Below are positions 52,006-60,171 of a stretch of DNA of 64,000 nt, piece by piece. The notes beneath the pieces are model-generated. The model made no database searches. It was given only the letters and a program-made list of their open reading frames with translations, and had not been told where the DNA came from. The position numbers and the translations under genes were made by a program. Each line of letters begins with the position of its first letter. Position 1 is the first letter of the stretch. This stretch comes from Bacillus pumilus (GTDB taxonomy: Bacteria > Bacillota > Bacilli > Bacillales > Bacillaceae): the NCBI RefSeq assembly GCF_900186955.1, contig NZ_LT906438.1:2046001-2110000 (forward strand), given 5' to 3'.

Positions 52006-52753
52006 GAATCGTTTCACTCCCTATAATATAAATGTCTTCAAAGTTTCCTTCCTGCTCTAACATGATTTGATGACCTTTCATCAATTCAAGAACAGCAAGA
52101 AACGTCACGACAAGGTGCTCCTTTTGATCATGTTGAAATAGAGTCATGAAATTGGTCCGCTTTTTCGTTTTTCTTAAATGGTTCATAATCTCATTCATTT
52201 TGTCTTCAATCGGGATTTCTTGTCTTGTAATCCTAGATGGTGCTGGTTTCGTTATTTTCTTTCGGTTAAATACCTTTTGGAACGCACCTAACATATCATA
52301 CACCGTGACATGCAGGTTTGTGTCCTTCGCTTCCGATTCTTTTGCAAATTCGCTTAAATCACTCGGAGGTTTTGTAAAGGCATTTTGCCTTTCTTCCTCG
52401 CGTTCCTTTAGTTCTTGTGCTGCATCTTTATACTTTCGGTATTCAATCAGTTTGCCAATCAGCTCTTCTCGAGGGTCCTCTTCCTCTTCAAGCAAGTCTT
52501 CATCAAATAGCTCTTCCTCTTGTTTCGGAAGGAGCATTCTGCTTTTAATACTCAGGAGGGTTGCAGCCATCACCAAATATTCACTTGCCACATCAAGTTC
52601 AAGCTCCCTCATGGTATGGACATATAATAAATACTGCTCCGTAATTTTAGCAACGGGAATATCATAAATATCAATTTCCAACCGGTTGATTAAATGTAAA
52701 AGTAAGTCCAATGGACCTTCAAACGAATCTATTTTCACCTGATATTCCAGCAT
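51995..52753 (-). CDS. scpA: segregation and condensation protein ScpA
   Basis: ScpA is the kleisin subunit bridging the SMC heads. The protein is 252 residues: N-terminal [12 protein letters not shown], an acidic linker rich in Glu (about 80-95), and a C-terminal winged helix. It overlaps scpB; both are co-translated. In B. subtilis the ribT-ypuF-scpA-scpB neighbourhood is similar. Confidence 0.96.
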   Translation of the reverse strand: MLEYQVKIDSFEGPLDLLLHLINRLEIDIYDIPVAKITEQYLLYVHTMRELELDVASEYLVMAATLLSIKSRMLLPKQEEELFDEDLLEEEEDPREELIGKLIEYRKYKDAAQELKEREEERQNAFTKPPSDLSEFAKESEAKDTNLHVTVYDMLGAFQKVFNRKKITKPAPSRITRQEIPIEDKMNEIMNHLRKTKKRTNFMTLFQHDQKEHLVVTFLAVLELMKGHQIMLEQEGNFEDIYIIGSETIHDA

Positions 52754-52892
52754 TTTTTCTCACCATTTCTACTGTCTTCTAAGTACCGTTTCACCGGCTA
52801 ACCTTTAGTATAAGACAGGATAAAGCTCTCGTCCAATATAATTTCGACCATGATGTCCTAGGCAAAATAAGAAAAACAGTGGTTTCGCCCAT

Positions 52893-52920
52893 ACCACTCA
52901 GGGCATTTATACATAGAATA
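52893..52920 (+). promoter_or_regulatory. SigK-type promoter of the YjcZ-like gene
   Basis: AC (52893-52894), 17 bases, CATAGAATA (52912-52920) fits the SigK pattern (AC-N16/17-CATANNNTA). It is about 40 bases upstream of the 30-codon gene. Such short boxes can occur by chance, hence moderate confidence. Confidence 0.5.
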
Positions 52921-52961
52921 CCATTGTAAACAGAACTGATGAAAAAGGAGGCCGTATCATT

Positions 52962-53054
52962 ATGGGAGATGGCTATAACTTTGGTGGAGGTTTCGCGCTT
53001 ATTGTCGTGCTTTTCATCTTGCTGATCATCGTTGGCGCGGCTTGGGTTTATTAA
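52962..53054 (+). CDS. YjcZ-family sporulation-type micropeptide
   Basis: A 30-codon gene on the plus strand encoding a Gly-rich head (MGDGYNFGGGFA) and one hydrophobic span ending GAAWVY, the pattern of the YjcZ/SscA family of tiny hydrophobic sporulation proteins. AAGGAGG lies 10 bases before the ATG. It has its own SigK-type promoter and terminator, and would be made late in the mother cell. Exact role unknown; related peptides contribute to coat assembly and germination in B. subtilis. Confidence 0.8.
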   Translation: MGDGYNFGGGFALIVVLFILLIIVGAAWVY

Positions 53055-53060
53055 AGAAAC

Positions 53061-53097
53061 AGAGCGTCCTTTCACGAAGGGCGCTCTTTCTTCTTTT
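53061..53097 (+). terminator. terminator of the YjcZ-like gene
   Basis: AGAGCGTCCTT-5 nt-AAGGGCGCTCT followed by TTCTTCTTTTC on the plus strand, starting 7 bases after the stop. Confidence 0.82.
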
Positions 53098-53141
53098 CTT
53101 TTCAATATGTTAGACTGAGAGTGGAAAAGGAGATGACCACT

Positions 53142-53666
53142 GTGTATCCTGAAGCGTACGTGGCTTTTTTACATGAATTTCATACGACAAGAGATTATTT
53201 TGAGTGTCATGAAATTCTTGAGGAATATTGGAAGGAAGACCCGCCTGAGCAGCGCAAAGAATATTGGGTTGGCTTCATTCAGCTTGCCGTTGCTTTGTAT
53301 CATCAAAGACGGGGAAATGGAAAAGGTGCAAAACGGCTCATTTCAAATAGCCTTCACTTGCTGGAAGCAAACCGGCCCGTATTATCGAACCTCGGTCTGG
53401 ATGATGAGGCGTTTCTCAAACTTCTGAGAACGCTGAAGAAGAAAATGGCTGAAGACATGTCATACGAAAGTGTGATGCTCCCGATTAAAGATGAAGCGCT
53501 CCTGTCTCTATGCCAAGAAATGGCTCAAAAAGACGGACTGACCTTTGGCCAGGAGAGCAACTTATCCCACACATTTTTGATCGAAAAACATAGACTGCGT
53601 GACCGGACAGATGTATTGCTTGAACGAAAAAAGCAAATCGAACGTAAAAAAAGCAGAGGACTGTAG
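53142..53666 (+). CDS. ypuF: YpuF (DUF309 family), function unknown
   Basis: A 174-residue soluble helical protein of the DUF309 family, with the signature HTTRDYFECHEILEEYWK and GFIQLAVALYHQRRGN. The best start is GTG 53142, placed after AAGGAGAT; an upstream GTG frame to 53121 overlaps that site. The stop codon sits in the loop of its terminator. It is plus strand, convergent with ribT. Function unknown. Confidence 0.85.
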   Translation: MYPEAYVAFLHEFHTTRDYFECHEILEEYWKEDPPEQRKEYWVGFIQLAVALYHQRRGNGKGAKRLISNSLHLLEANRPVLSNLGLDDEAFLKLLRTLKKKMAEDMSYESVMLPIKDEALLSLCQEMAQKDGLTFGQESNLSHTFLIEKHRLRDRTDVLLERKKQIERKKSRGL

Positions 53667-53678
53667 CCTCTGCTTTTA
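53650..53678. terminator. terminator of ypuF (convergent with ribT)
   Basis: AAGCAGAGG-6 nt-CCTCTGCTTTTA on the plus strand; the A-run on the other side makes a U-tract for ribT, which ends at 53691, some 13 bases before the hairpin. Confidence 0.85.
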
Positions 53679-53690
53679 CATGTGTGATAT

Positions 53691-54053
<363 letters not shown>

Positions 54054-54157
54054 TCAATATTCAAATTATCCTTATGTCCAGCAAATGTCTCACGAATCAT
54101 TTGCTCATCACACATTATAAACATTTTTATACCGTTTTTAAACTCTTTTTCACTAAA

Positions 54158-54622
54158 TTAACGAAAGGTACGGTTGAGATTCGCCATTTCAATGGCAGCT
54201 GCAGCCGATTCGCTGCCTTTATTTCCAGCTTTTGTACCGGCTCTTTCGATAGCTTGTTCAATGGATTCTGTTGTTAGTACACCAAAGATAATCGGTACCC
54301 CTGTTGACATGGCACTTTGAGCAATTCCTTTAGCAGCTTCATTACAAACATAATCGTAGTGAGTTGTTGCGCCCCTGATTACAGTTCCAAGTGTAATGAC
54401 AGCATCATATTTCTCTGTTTCAGCTAGTTTTTTTGCCATGTACGGAATTTCAAAAGCACCCGGTACCCACACGACATCAATATCGTCACCGTTTGCTCCG
54501 TGTCTGAGCAATGTATCTTCTGCTCCGTCAAGCAGTTTACTTGTAATAAAGTCATTAAATCTCGCGACGACAATTGCAAAGTTTAATCCTTCTGCTACTA
54601 CATGCCCTTGTATTGTATTCAT
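54158..54622 (-). CDS. ribH: 6,7-dimethyl-8-ribityllumazine synthase RibH
   Basis: RibH condenses 5-amino-6-ribitylaminouracil with DHBP to lumazine and forms the 60-subunit shell around riboflavin synthase. The protein is 154 residues. [30 protein letters not shown] (with the catalytic His) and AGTKAGNKG are all intact. SD AAGGATGATC is placed well. The substrate from the GTP branch cannot be made by any enzyme encoded in this operon. Confidence 0.96.
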   Translation of the reverse strand: MNTIQGHVVAEGLNFAIVVARFNDFITSKLLDGAEDTLLRHGANGDDIDVVWVPGAFEIPYMAKKLAETEKYDAVITLGTVIRGATTHYDYVCNEAAKGIAQSAMSTGVPIIFGVLTTESIEQAIERAGTKAGNKGSESAAAAIEMANLNRTFR

Positions 54623-54649
54623 ATGTTGATCATCCTTTTTTGTGATTTT

Positions 54650-55276
54650 TTATTTTGTTTCGATAGCTGCTGTTTCTTTATTATTTAAATAGGTTTGCAA
54701 TGCTTCTATTGTCAGCATCTTTAAACCGTGCTGTTTTTGGATTTCTTTTAGTTCTGGAACACGCGCCATTGAGCCATCTACATTCATGATTTCACAAATG
54801 ACACCCGCTGGCTCTGAACCTGCCAGTTTCGCAAGATCTACCGCCGCCTCTGTATGACCTGGTCTTTCTAGTACGCCGCCTTCTTTTGCAATGAGCGGAA
54901 ATACATGACCTGGGCGGGCAAATTCTTCTGGTGTTACGTCTTTATTTAACATGGCAAGCATGGTCGTAGAGCGCTCAAAAGCACTAATACCAGTCGTCGT
55001 TGTCACATGATCGATGCTCACTGTAAAAGCTGTATGGTGTGCATCTGTATTTTGTTCTACCATTGGATGCAGGTTCAGGTGTTTGGCAATCGACGCATGG
55101 ACCGGTGTACAAATGAGACCTCTTCCATGTAAAGCCATAAAGTTAATCACTTCAGGCGTGGCATGCTCAGCAAGTGCCACAAAATCTCCTTCGTTTTCTC
55201 TGTCTTCATCATCCACTACGATAATGATTTCTCCTTCTTTCAGAGCGTTTACTGCTTCTTCTACTAAATGATACAT
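54650..55276 (-). CDS. ribB: 3,4-dihydroxy-2-butanone 4-phosphate synthase only (RibB; ribA-position gene lacking GTP cyclohydrolase II)
   Basis: The protein is 208 residues and covers only the DHBP synthase domain that turns ribulose 5-phosphate into the four-carbon unit for lumazine. [30 protein letters not shown] and HTEAAVDL are intact. B. subtilis has at this place a bifunctional protein of about 398 residues whose C-terminal half is GTP cyclohydrolase II. Here the frame ends cleanly at the domain border and ribH starts 27 bases later with no remnant. A deletion is more likely than a sequencing error, because no downstream frame continues the domain. Confidence 0.93.
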   Translation of the reverse strand: MYHLVEEAVNALKEGEIIIVVDDEDRENEGDFVALAEHATPEVINFMALHGRGLICTPVHASIAKHLNLHPMVEQNTDAHHTAFTVSIDHVTTTTGISAFERSTTMLAMLNKDVTPEEFARPGHVFPLIAKEGGVLERPGHTEAAVDLAKLAGSEPAGVICEIMNVDGSMARVPELKEIQKQHGLKMLTIEALQTYLNNKETAAIETK

Positions 55277-55287
55277 ACAATCGCCTC

Positions 55288-55938
55288 CTAGAATCCGTGC
55301 TCTTTTAAAAATGATGGGGTCAATCGGGATGGCTGCTTTCCGCCTTGTTCTTTTGTTAAAAAGCGATAGATGTATTTACCGATCATGTCACACTCTATAT
55401 TCACGATCTCTCCCATAGATTTAGTCGGGAAAATAGTTCCTTCAAGCGTATGAGGAATAATAGAGACTGTGACGTGTGAATCTTGCAAATCGAAAATGGT
55501 TAAGCTGACACCATCTATTGCGATCGAACCCTTTTGCGCGAGCATATCTGTGAGGGTCTTGTCCATCTCTAAATCATAGTAAATGGCATTACTTTTCTTT
55601 TCTATTCGGGTAATGACTGCCGTCCCGTCAACATGGCCTGAGACAAAATGACCGCCGAATCGTCCATTCGAGGACATGGCCCGCTCTAAATTCACTGGAC
55701 TGCCTGATGTCAGCTGATCCAGTGATGTCGCTTTGACCGTTTCTGGCATCACATCTGCTGCGAACTGTGCTTTTGTAAAGCTTGTGACTGTAAGACATAC
55801 ACCATTGATCGCAATACTGTCTCCGAGGTGAACATCTTCTAGCACACGGTTGCACTGAATGACAATTTCTATGGCATCTGCTGACTTTTTGCTTAATGAC
55901 TGAACTGCGCCTACTTCTTCAATTATCCCCGTAAACAT
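55288..55938 (-). CDS. ribE: riboflavin synthase alpha chain RibE
   Basis: RibE dismutates two lumazines to riboflavin. The protein is 216 residues: tandem beta-barrel halves, [12 protein letters not shown] at the start of the first and [10 protein letters not shown] introducing the second, IDGVSLTI and a C-terminal trimerisation helix. The ATG at 55938 follows GGGAGGATCAC. It is the first gene of the operon here, whereas in B. subtilis ribD precedes it. The 150 or so bases before it, up to the leader terminator, contain no coding sequence. Confidence 0.96.
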   Translation of the reverse strand: MFTGIIEEVGAVQSLSKKSADAIEIVIQCNRVLEDVHLGDSIAINGVCLTVTSFTKAQFAADVMPETVKATSLDQLTSGSPVNLERAMSSNGRFGGHFVSGHVDGTAVITRIEKKSNAIYYDLEMDKTLTDMLAQKGSIAIDGVSLTIFDLQDSHVTVSIIPHTLEGTIFPTKSMGEIVNIECDMIGKYIYRFLTKEQGGKQPSRLTPSFLKEHGF

Positions 55939-56105
55939 GTGATCCTCCCTTTCTTTTCATTTGTATTTCTCACTTTTTAAAAAAGCGATGTTAGGGACAT
56001 GTGATCGATTGAGCACCTTCGTCGCTTTTTATGGTCCATACAAGGTAGATGAGGGATCACCTAATAAACACTGCATGCCGGTCTATTCACTACATGAACA
56101 TACAG

Positions 56106-56131
56106 AAAGCCCCGGAAAAAATTCCGGGGCT
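56106..56131 (-). terminator. expression-platform hairpin of the rib operon FMN riboswitch
   Basis: AGCCCCGGAA-4 nt-TTCCGGGGCT, a perfect 10-bp stem on the minus strand, located after the aptamer. The following tract is TTCTGT, a weak U-run, so termination may be leaky. Confidence 0.75.
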
Positions 56132-56198
56132 GTGGCTTTTTTGCATCAGAAATAAAACTATGATCGACAAATATTTTTCGTTCATAGCTTTCTTTATC

Positions 56199-56329
56199 CT
56201 TCTCCCATCCAGACTTTCACTGTCGGCTTCAGCTTTTCACTGAATCAACCGTTAATAAATTAACGGGTCACGGGCTGTAAAGCATTTGCTTTATTACCGT
56301 CGGTCGGGATTTTCACCCTGCCCCGAAGG
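56199..56329 (-). ncRNA. FMN riboswitch (RFN element) of the rib operon
   Basis: The minus strand starts CCTTCGGGGCAGGGTG, has CCGACCGACGGT, AGCCCGTGACCCG with a variable stem, and ends GTCTGGATGGGAGAAGG: the RFN core. It is the second copy in the window (see 36921-37043) and marks the promoter-proximal leader of the rib genes, though the expected first gene ribD is not there. Confidence 0.95.
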
Positions 56330-56407
56330 ATACAATCGATATTTAGCTGTCCTTAGGGGCTATTATAGCGATCCTTGTTGTCAAATGCAACAATCAAGAT
56401 TTCTCAC

Positions 56408-56437
56408 AAAAAAAGCCTCCTTATAGGAAAGGAGACT
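56408..56437 (-). terminator. terminator of ypuD
   Basis: AAGTCTCCTTT-4 nt-AAGGAGGCTT then TTTTTGTG on the minus strand, with one mismatch. Confidence 0.88.
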
Positions 56438-56439
56438 TG

Positions 56440-56784
56440 TTAATTAACGACTTTTACTACTTTTATAAGACCATCTATTCTCTTTTCATTACTAAAGTAG
56501 GCTTTAATACGATCACCTTTCTTCAAGTCGGCCACATCATCTTCGAATTTCTTTCCACTAAAAATGATTTTTGTGCCGTTTTTTGCTTGACCGTAATATT
56601 CATCTCCGTCAATTTTCGTAATGGTATATTCATAGATGGTATAATCTTTATCATTATTTGTTAAGCTTTCACCAATGGCTGTTGGCACATCTTCAATTTT
56701 CATGCCATTCATGTATAAATAACCTGCGCCTAAACAAAGCAGTAAAACAAATAAGATGGCCATTTTCAATTTAATTTTCCCCAT
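56440..56784 (-). CDS. ypuD: YpuD-like membrane-anchored small protein
   Basis: A 114-residue protein with an N-terminal membrane anchor (about 5-25) and an extracytoplasmic domain that looks like a small OB/beta fold: TKIDGDEYYGQAKNG and FSNEKRIDGLIKV. Position upstream of the rib leader matches B. subtilis ypuD. ATG 56784 follows GGAGGTTCTAAAT. Function unknown. Confidence 0.75.
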   Translation of the reverse strand: MGKIKLKMAILFVLLLCLGAGYLYMNGMKIEDVPTAIGESLTNNDKDYTIYEYTITKIDGDEYYGQAKNGTKIIFSGKKFEDDVADLKKGDRIKAYFSNEKRIDGLIKVVKVVN

Positions 56785-57008
56785 ATTTAGAACCTCCATC
56801 ATCTGCACTTCGCCTATTTGTATGTTTTATTCCTTCTTTTGATGAAATAAAACCAAAAAAGCTGATTTCCATTAATGGTTACTTATATAACGATTGAGAT
56901 GGACCTTTGGTTCCACCTTTTCATCATTACATATGATACGAATATGCGTTCTTTATTAAGGGGGTCTCTTTCCTCTTTATCAGTTAGCAAGGCGCACATT
57001 ATTGATGA

Positions 57009-57242
57009 TCATCTTTTTTCGAGTGCAAATAAATCTTCCTCTAACAATTGCGATCTCTGAACAGCGATGTTCCGGCTGTCACGAACCCCTTGATTATAAT
57101 AGTAGCTTCCAAGGTTTTTTGTGATAAATTCTAGTATATTGATGGCTGCTAATTCACCAATTTCTTCTTCTCGTTCTTCGGCAAAGTAACGCTGAATGGC
57201 AATCATCATTTGATTTTTTTCTTCTTTTGTTAATGGTTTCAA
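57009..57242 (-). CDS. DUF2164 family protein
   Basis: A 77-residue protein with LTKEEKNQMMIAIQRYF, EERGE-like EEREEEIGEL and GSYYYNQGVRDSR, the DUF2164 pattern. It is soluble, helical and acidic. No such gene is at this locus in B. subtilis as I recall it. No function assigned. Confidence 0.78.
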   Translation of the reverse strand: MKPLTKEEKNQMMIAIQRYFAEEREEEIGELAAINILEFITKNLGSYYYNQGVRDSRNIAVQRSQLLEEDLFALEKR

Positions 57243-57375
57243 ATTATCTCCTGCTTTCTTTCAGCATGACCACGCTTTTTAGATTTGTACTGACAATGTG
57301 GCGACACCCACAAATACGAATGTTTGTTCTCTTATCATATCACAAAATCGAATTTTGTCCACCACTGTCCTAAAA

Positions 57376-57412
57376 GAAAAAGCGTATTTTGATATTTAGT
57401 TCAAAATACGCT
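57376..57412 (-). terminator. terminator of the tetR-type gene
   Basis: AGCGTATTTTG-10 nt-CAAAATACGCT followed by TTTTCTTTTA on the minus strand. Confidence 0.88.
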
Positions 57413-57451
57413 ATCACTCTTATTGAAGGAGGATACCATAGCATGTTGTCA

Positions 57452-58033
57452 TTATTTTAATATGGAAAGTATCGTCGCTACAGAATGATCTACAAATGAA
57501 CGTTCTGGACGAGATTTCATGAGGACGGTCAGTCCTATGAAAGAAACGACCAGTGTTTGTGCTAAAACTTTCGCATTCAGGCTATTTTTGAGCTCACCCG
57601 AGCGAATACCTTGAACAATTCTTTCTTCGAAAATGACGGAAAGATACATCTGATGCTCTCTTGTCAGAATTTCAAATTTCTCTTCGTGTGGCGCAAGCTC
57701 CACTATTGTATTGATACAAAAACACCCTTTACTCGGACCAGCTCTATATTCCTCTTCTACTAAATCTGCAAATAATGTATGAAATGCTTCCTTGACAGAA
57801 AGTTTGTTTCGAAGTTTTGTTCGAATATGGGCAGCATGCTGCTTTGTGTATTTGCGTAATGCGGCCTCAAATAATTCCTCTTTATCTCCAAACGCTGAAT
57901 ATAAACTTGGCCGCTGTATTCCCATTTTTTCAGTCAAATCACTTAATGTAGTGGCCCTATACCCCTTTTCCCAAAAAAGCACCATTGCCTCATCCAACGC
58001 TTTTTCCTTGTCAAATTCCCGTTGTCGAACCAT
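57452..58033 (-). CDS. TetR/AcrR family repressor of the divergent MFS gene
   Basis: The protein is 193 residues. The N-terminal helix-turn-helix is the typical TetR_N (FWEKGYRATTLSDLTEKMGI then SLYSAFGDKEELFEAAL). The C-terminal ligand domain carries GCFCINT with two cysteines. ATG 58033 follows GAGGA; a TTG two codons upstream is less likely. It is divergent from the MFS transporter with two matching operator-like sites between them, so it most likely represses both. Inducer unknown. Confidence 0.88.
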   Translation of the reverse strand: MVRQREFDKEKALDEAMVLFWEKGYRATTLSDLTEKMGIQRPSLYSAFGDKEELFEAALRKYTKQHAAHIRTKLRNKLSVKEAFHTLFADLVEEEYRAGPSKGCFCINTIVELAPHEEKFEILTREHQMYLSVIFEERIVQGIRSGELKNSLNAKVLAQTLVVSFIGLTVLMKSRPERSFVDHSVATILSILK

Positions 58034-58110
58034 CAGCAATTCCTCATTTCAACATTAAAATTTCTTCACAAAGTCAGGTATCTATTTTTTGATATTATTG
58101 TCTATTTGAT

Positions 58111-58122
58111 TACCAATCGGTA
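58111..58122. promoter_or_regulatory. TetR operator candidate 1
   Basis: TACCAATCGGTA, an imperfect palindrome. It agrees with site 2 (58234-58245) at 10 of 12 positions and lies just downstream of a TATAAT for the regulator gene on the minus strand. Confidence 0.6.
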
Positions 58123-58205
58123 CATTATAATTTTATTTTATCGACGTATGATTGTCAAATTTCCTTCCTCTTTCAAGATGAAAGTATTGACTTTAAAATG
58201 TTTTG

Positions 58206-58234
58206 TTGGTTATCCTTAACAGGAATCATAATAT
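58206..58234 (+). promoter_or_regulatory. promoter of the MFS transporter gene
   Basis: TTGGTT (58206-58211), 17 bases, TAATAT (58229-58234). Operator site 2 overlaps its -10 box and start point, suiting repression. Confidence 0.55.
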
Positions 58235-58245
58235 ACCGATCAGTA
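58234..58245. promoter_or_regulatory. TetR operator candidate 2
   Basis: TACCGATCAGTA, imperfect palindrome within ATACCGATCAGTAT. Same consensus as site 1, overlapping the MFS promoter. Confidence 0.62.
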
Positions 58246-58283
58246 TATTATACTTTTTAGTACAAAAGGAGACGACGACATGC

Positions 58284-59540
58284 ATGGTGAAAGAAAGAAT
58301 CACTTCCATAGAACATCTTGATTTGGAAACGGCTCATTTACAAAACAAACCGAAGCAAGCGATGACTCGCTATATGGCTCTGCTTTATGCGTCAGCCTGC
58401 GGGATGGCAGTTGCAAACATATACTTTGCACAACCGTTATTAGACTCCCTCGCATCCGAGTTTGGCATCACCTATTCATCCATTGGTATCGTCATTACGA
58501 TTACTCAGCTTTGTTATGCACTAGGACTGCTACTGATCGTACCACTTGGTGATCTGTTCAATCAAAGGCGGCTCATCATGGCTCAGATGCTAGTATCCGT
58601 GTTATCTCTGATTCTAGTCGGCATCGCCCCTACTGCCACCGTCCTGTTCATAGGGCTGGCTGCCGTCGGCATGCTTGCTGTGGTCACTCAGGTACTCGTA
58701 GCGTTCGCAGCGACATGGGCTGCTCCTGAAGAACGAGGCCGTATCGTGGGCTTGGTTCAAAGTGGCATTGTGATGGGTATTCTTCTCGCACGAACGTTTG
58801 CTGGTGTACTAACCGATCTCGCCGGCTGGAGGTCAGTCTATCTCGTGTCTGCCGTTATGATGCTCATCATAACCTCCGTGTTATACCGGTATCTCCCGCG
58901 GGCTGATAGCGAGAGAGCGTCAATATCCTATATGAAGCTGCTTGCTTCAATGTTTACATTGTTCAGACAAGAACAAATTCTGCGCATCCGAGGCATACTG
59001 GGTTTTCTGATCTTTATCGTGTTTGGTACGTTGTGGACTTCGCTCGTGCTGCCTCTCAGCAGCTCGCCACACAATCTTTCACATACAGCGATCGGTGCAT
59101 TTGGTCTTGCTGGAGTTGCCGGAGCATTAGGCGCTGCCCGGGCTGGAAGCCTTGCTGATCGAGGCTTAGGACAATTAACAACTTGTATAGCCCTTGTCCT
59201 ATTATTCGTTTCATGGTTTTTTATCTTTTTCACTGAATATTCACTCATTTTATTAATCATCGGTATTATTATTCTTGACCTATCTGTGCAGGCCGTACAT
59301 GTGACCAACCAAAGTATGATTTTCACAGTGCTGCCTGAGGCGAGAAGCCGGCTCACTGCTGCTTATATGATTTTTTACTCCATCGGCAGTGCGACTGGTT
59401 CCATTGCTTCCACTAGCATATACGCAAACAATGGCTGGAACGGAGTATGTTTATTTGGCGCCTCTGTTAGCGCCATTACCCTTTTATATTGGTTCATCAC
59501 CTACCGCCTCACGGAACAAATAACCGTAAAATCAGATTGA
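58284..59540 (+). CDS. MFS transporter (drug:H+ antiporter type)
   Basis: The protein is 418 residues with about twelve membrane spans; the conserved ANIYFAQPLLDSLA lies after span 1 and PLGDLFNQRRL is the loop 2-3 motif A. Gene context with a TetR repressor suggests export of a toxic compound, substrate unknown. Start: the frame's ATG at 58284 is 12 bases from AAGGAG, while a closer ATG (58280) is out of frame and opens a 13-codon ORF, which may lower expression. Not found at this locus in B. subtilis; a likely acquired block. Confidence 0.88.
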   Translation: MVKERITSIEHLDLETAHLQNKPKQAMTRYMALLYASACGMAVANIYFAQPLLDSLASEFGITYSSIGIVITITQLCYALGLLLIVPLGDLFNQRRLIMAQMLVSVLSLILVGIAPTATVLFIGLAAVGMLAVVTQVLVAFAATWAAPEERGRIVGLVQSGIVMGILLARTFAGVLTDLAGWRSVYLVSAVMMLIITSVLYRYLPRADSERASISYMKLLASMFTLFRQEQILRIRGILGFLIFIVFGTLWTSLVLPLSSSPHNLSHTAIGAFGLAGVAGALGAARAGSLADRGLGQLTTCIALVLLFVSWFFIFFTEYSLILLIIGIIILDLSVQAVHVTNQSMIFTVLPEARSRLTAAYMIFYSIGSATGSIASTSIYANNGWNGVCLFGASVSAITLLYWFITYRLTEQITVKSD

Positions 59541-59543
59541 TAA

Positions 59544-59573
59544 TAAAAAAACACCGCGTTTAAGCGGTGTTTT
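59544..59573. terminator. shared terminator of the MFS gene and ppiB
   Basis: AACACCGC-6 nt-GCGGTGTT with TTT on the plus strand and TTTTTTATTA on the minus strand; it works best for ppiB. Confidence 0.85.
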
Positions 59574-59576
59574 GGA

Positions 59577-60014
59577 TTAAGCATCGAAAACTTCGACTTT
59601 TTCCATTCCTTGGCCTTGTTCCATATCTAGAACAGCCTCGATACCAGATGTTACTTTGCCAAAAACAGTGTGAACACCGTTTAAGTGCGGCTGCGGGTCA
59701 TGGACGATAAAGAATTGGCTGCCGCCCGTGTCTTTACCAGCATGCGCCATTGATAATGAACCTCTTTCGTGTTGATGTGGATTCCCTTCTGTTTCACATT
59801 TAATTGTGTAACCAGGACCACCAGTTCCATTACCGTTTGGATCGCCGCCTTGGCTTACGAAGCCTGGGATGACGCGGTGGAATTTCAATCCATCGTAGAA
59901 GCCTTCATTCGCTAATTTTTCAAAGTTTGCTACTGTACCTGGAGCAGCCTCTGGGTATAGTTCAAACTCAAGTTTCTTACCATTCGTTAGTTGTATGTAT
60001 CCTTTTTTCGCCAT
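59577..60014 (-). CDS. ppiB: peptidyl-prolyl cis-trans isomerase PpiB (cyclophilin)
   Basis: The protein is 145 residues. [20 protein letters not shown] is the cyclophilin signature with the catalytic Arg, followed by [20 protein letters not shown]. Cytosolic, no signal peptide. It assists protein folding. Monocistronic, transcribed away from ypuA. Confidence 0.96.
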   Translation of the reverse strand: MAKKGYIQLTNGKKLEFELYPEAAPGTVANFEKLANEGFYDGLKFHRVIPGFVSQGGDPNGNGTGGPGYTIKCETEGNPHQHERGSLSMAHAGKDTGGSQFFIVHDPQPHLNGVHTVFGKVTSGIEAVLDMEQGQGMEKVEVFDA

Positions 60015-60121
60015 TTTTCACATTCTCCTTTCAGGTTAAACAACGCTCATTATAGCACATTTTCGGTCATGTTAAACATCCCCTGCTCTTGATTGTGATT
60101 TACCTCTTTTCTTAGGATTGA

Positions 60122-60171
60122 TACAATAGAAGAGCTTGATCCTTTTTTCCTATTAAATTGGTGACTGAATG
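60122..60171 (+). other. part of the 320-base ppiB-ypuA intergenic region
   Basis: Between ppiB and ypuA (60015-60334) no confident larger gene is visible. TTTACC (60099-60104), 17 bases and TACAAT (60122-60127) could be a SigA promoter for ypuA or the small ORF at 60169. The SigM site follows at 60222-60248. Confidence 0.35.

Noticed and set aside
52146..52667. 173-codon plus-strand ORF opposite scpA
   Set aside because: Ser/Phe-rich antisense shadow of a well-conserved gene, with no SD and no family resemblance.
58928..59356. 142-codon minus-strand ORF inside the MFS gene
   Set aside because: Shadow of membrane-span codons, without start signal.
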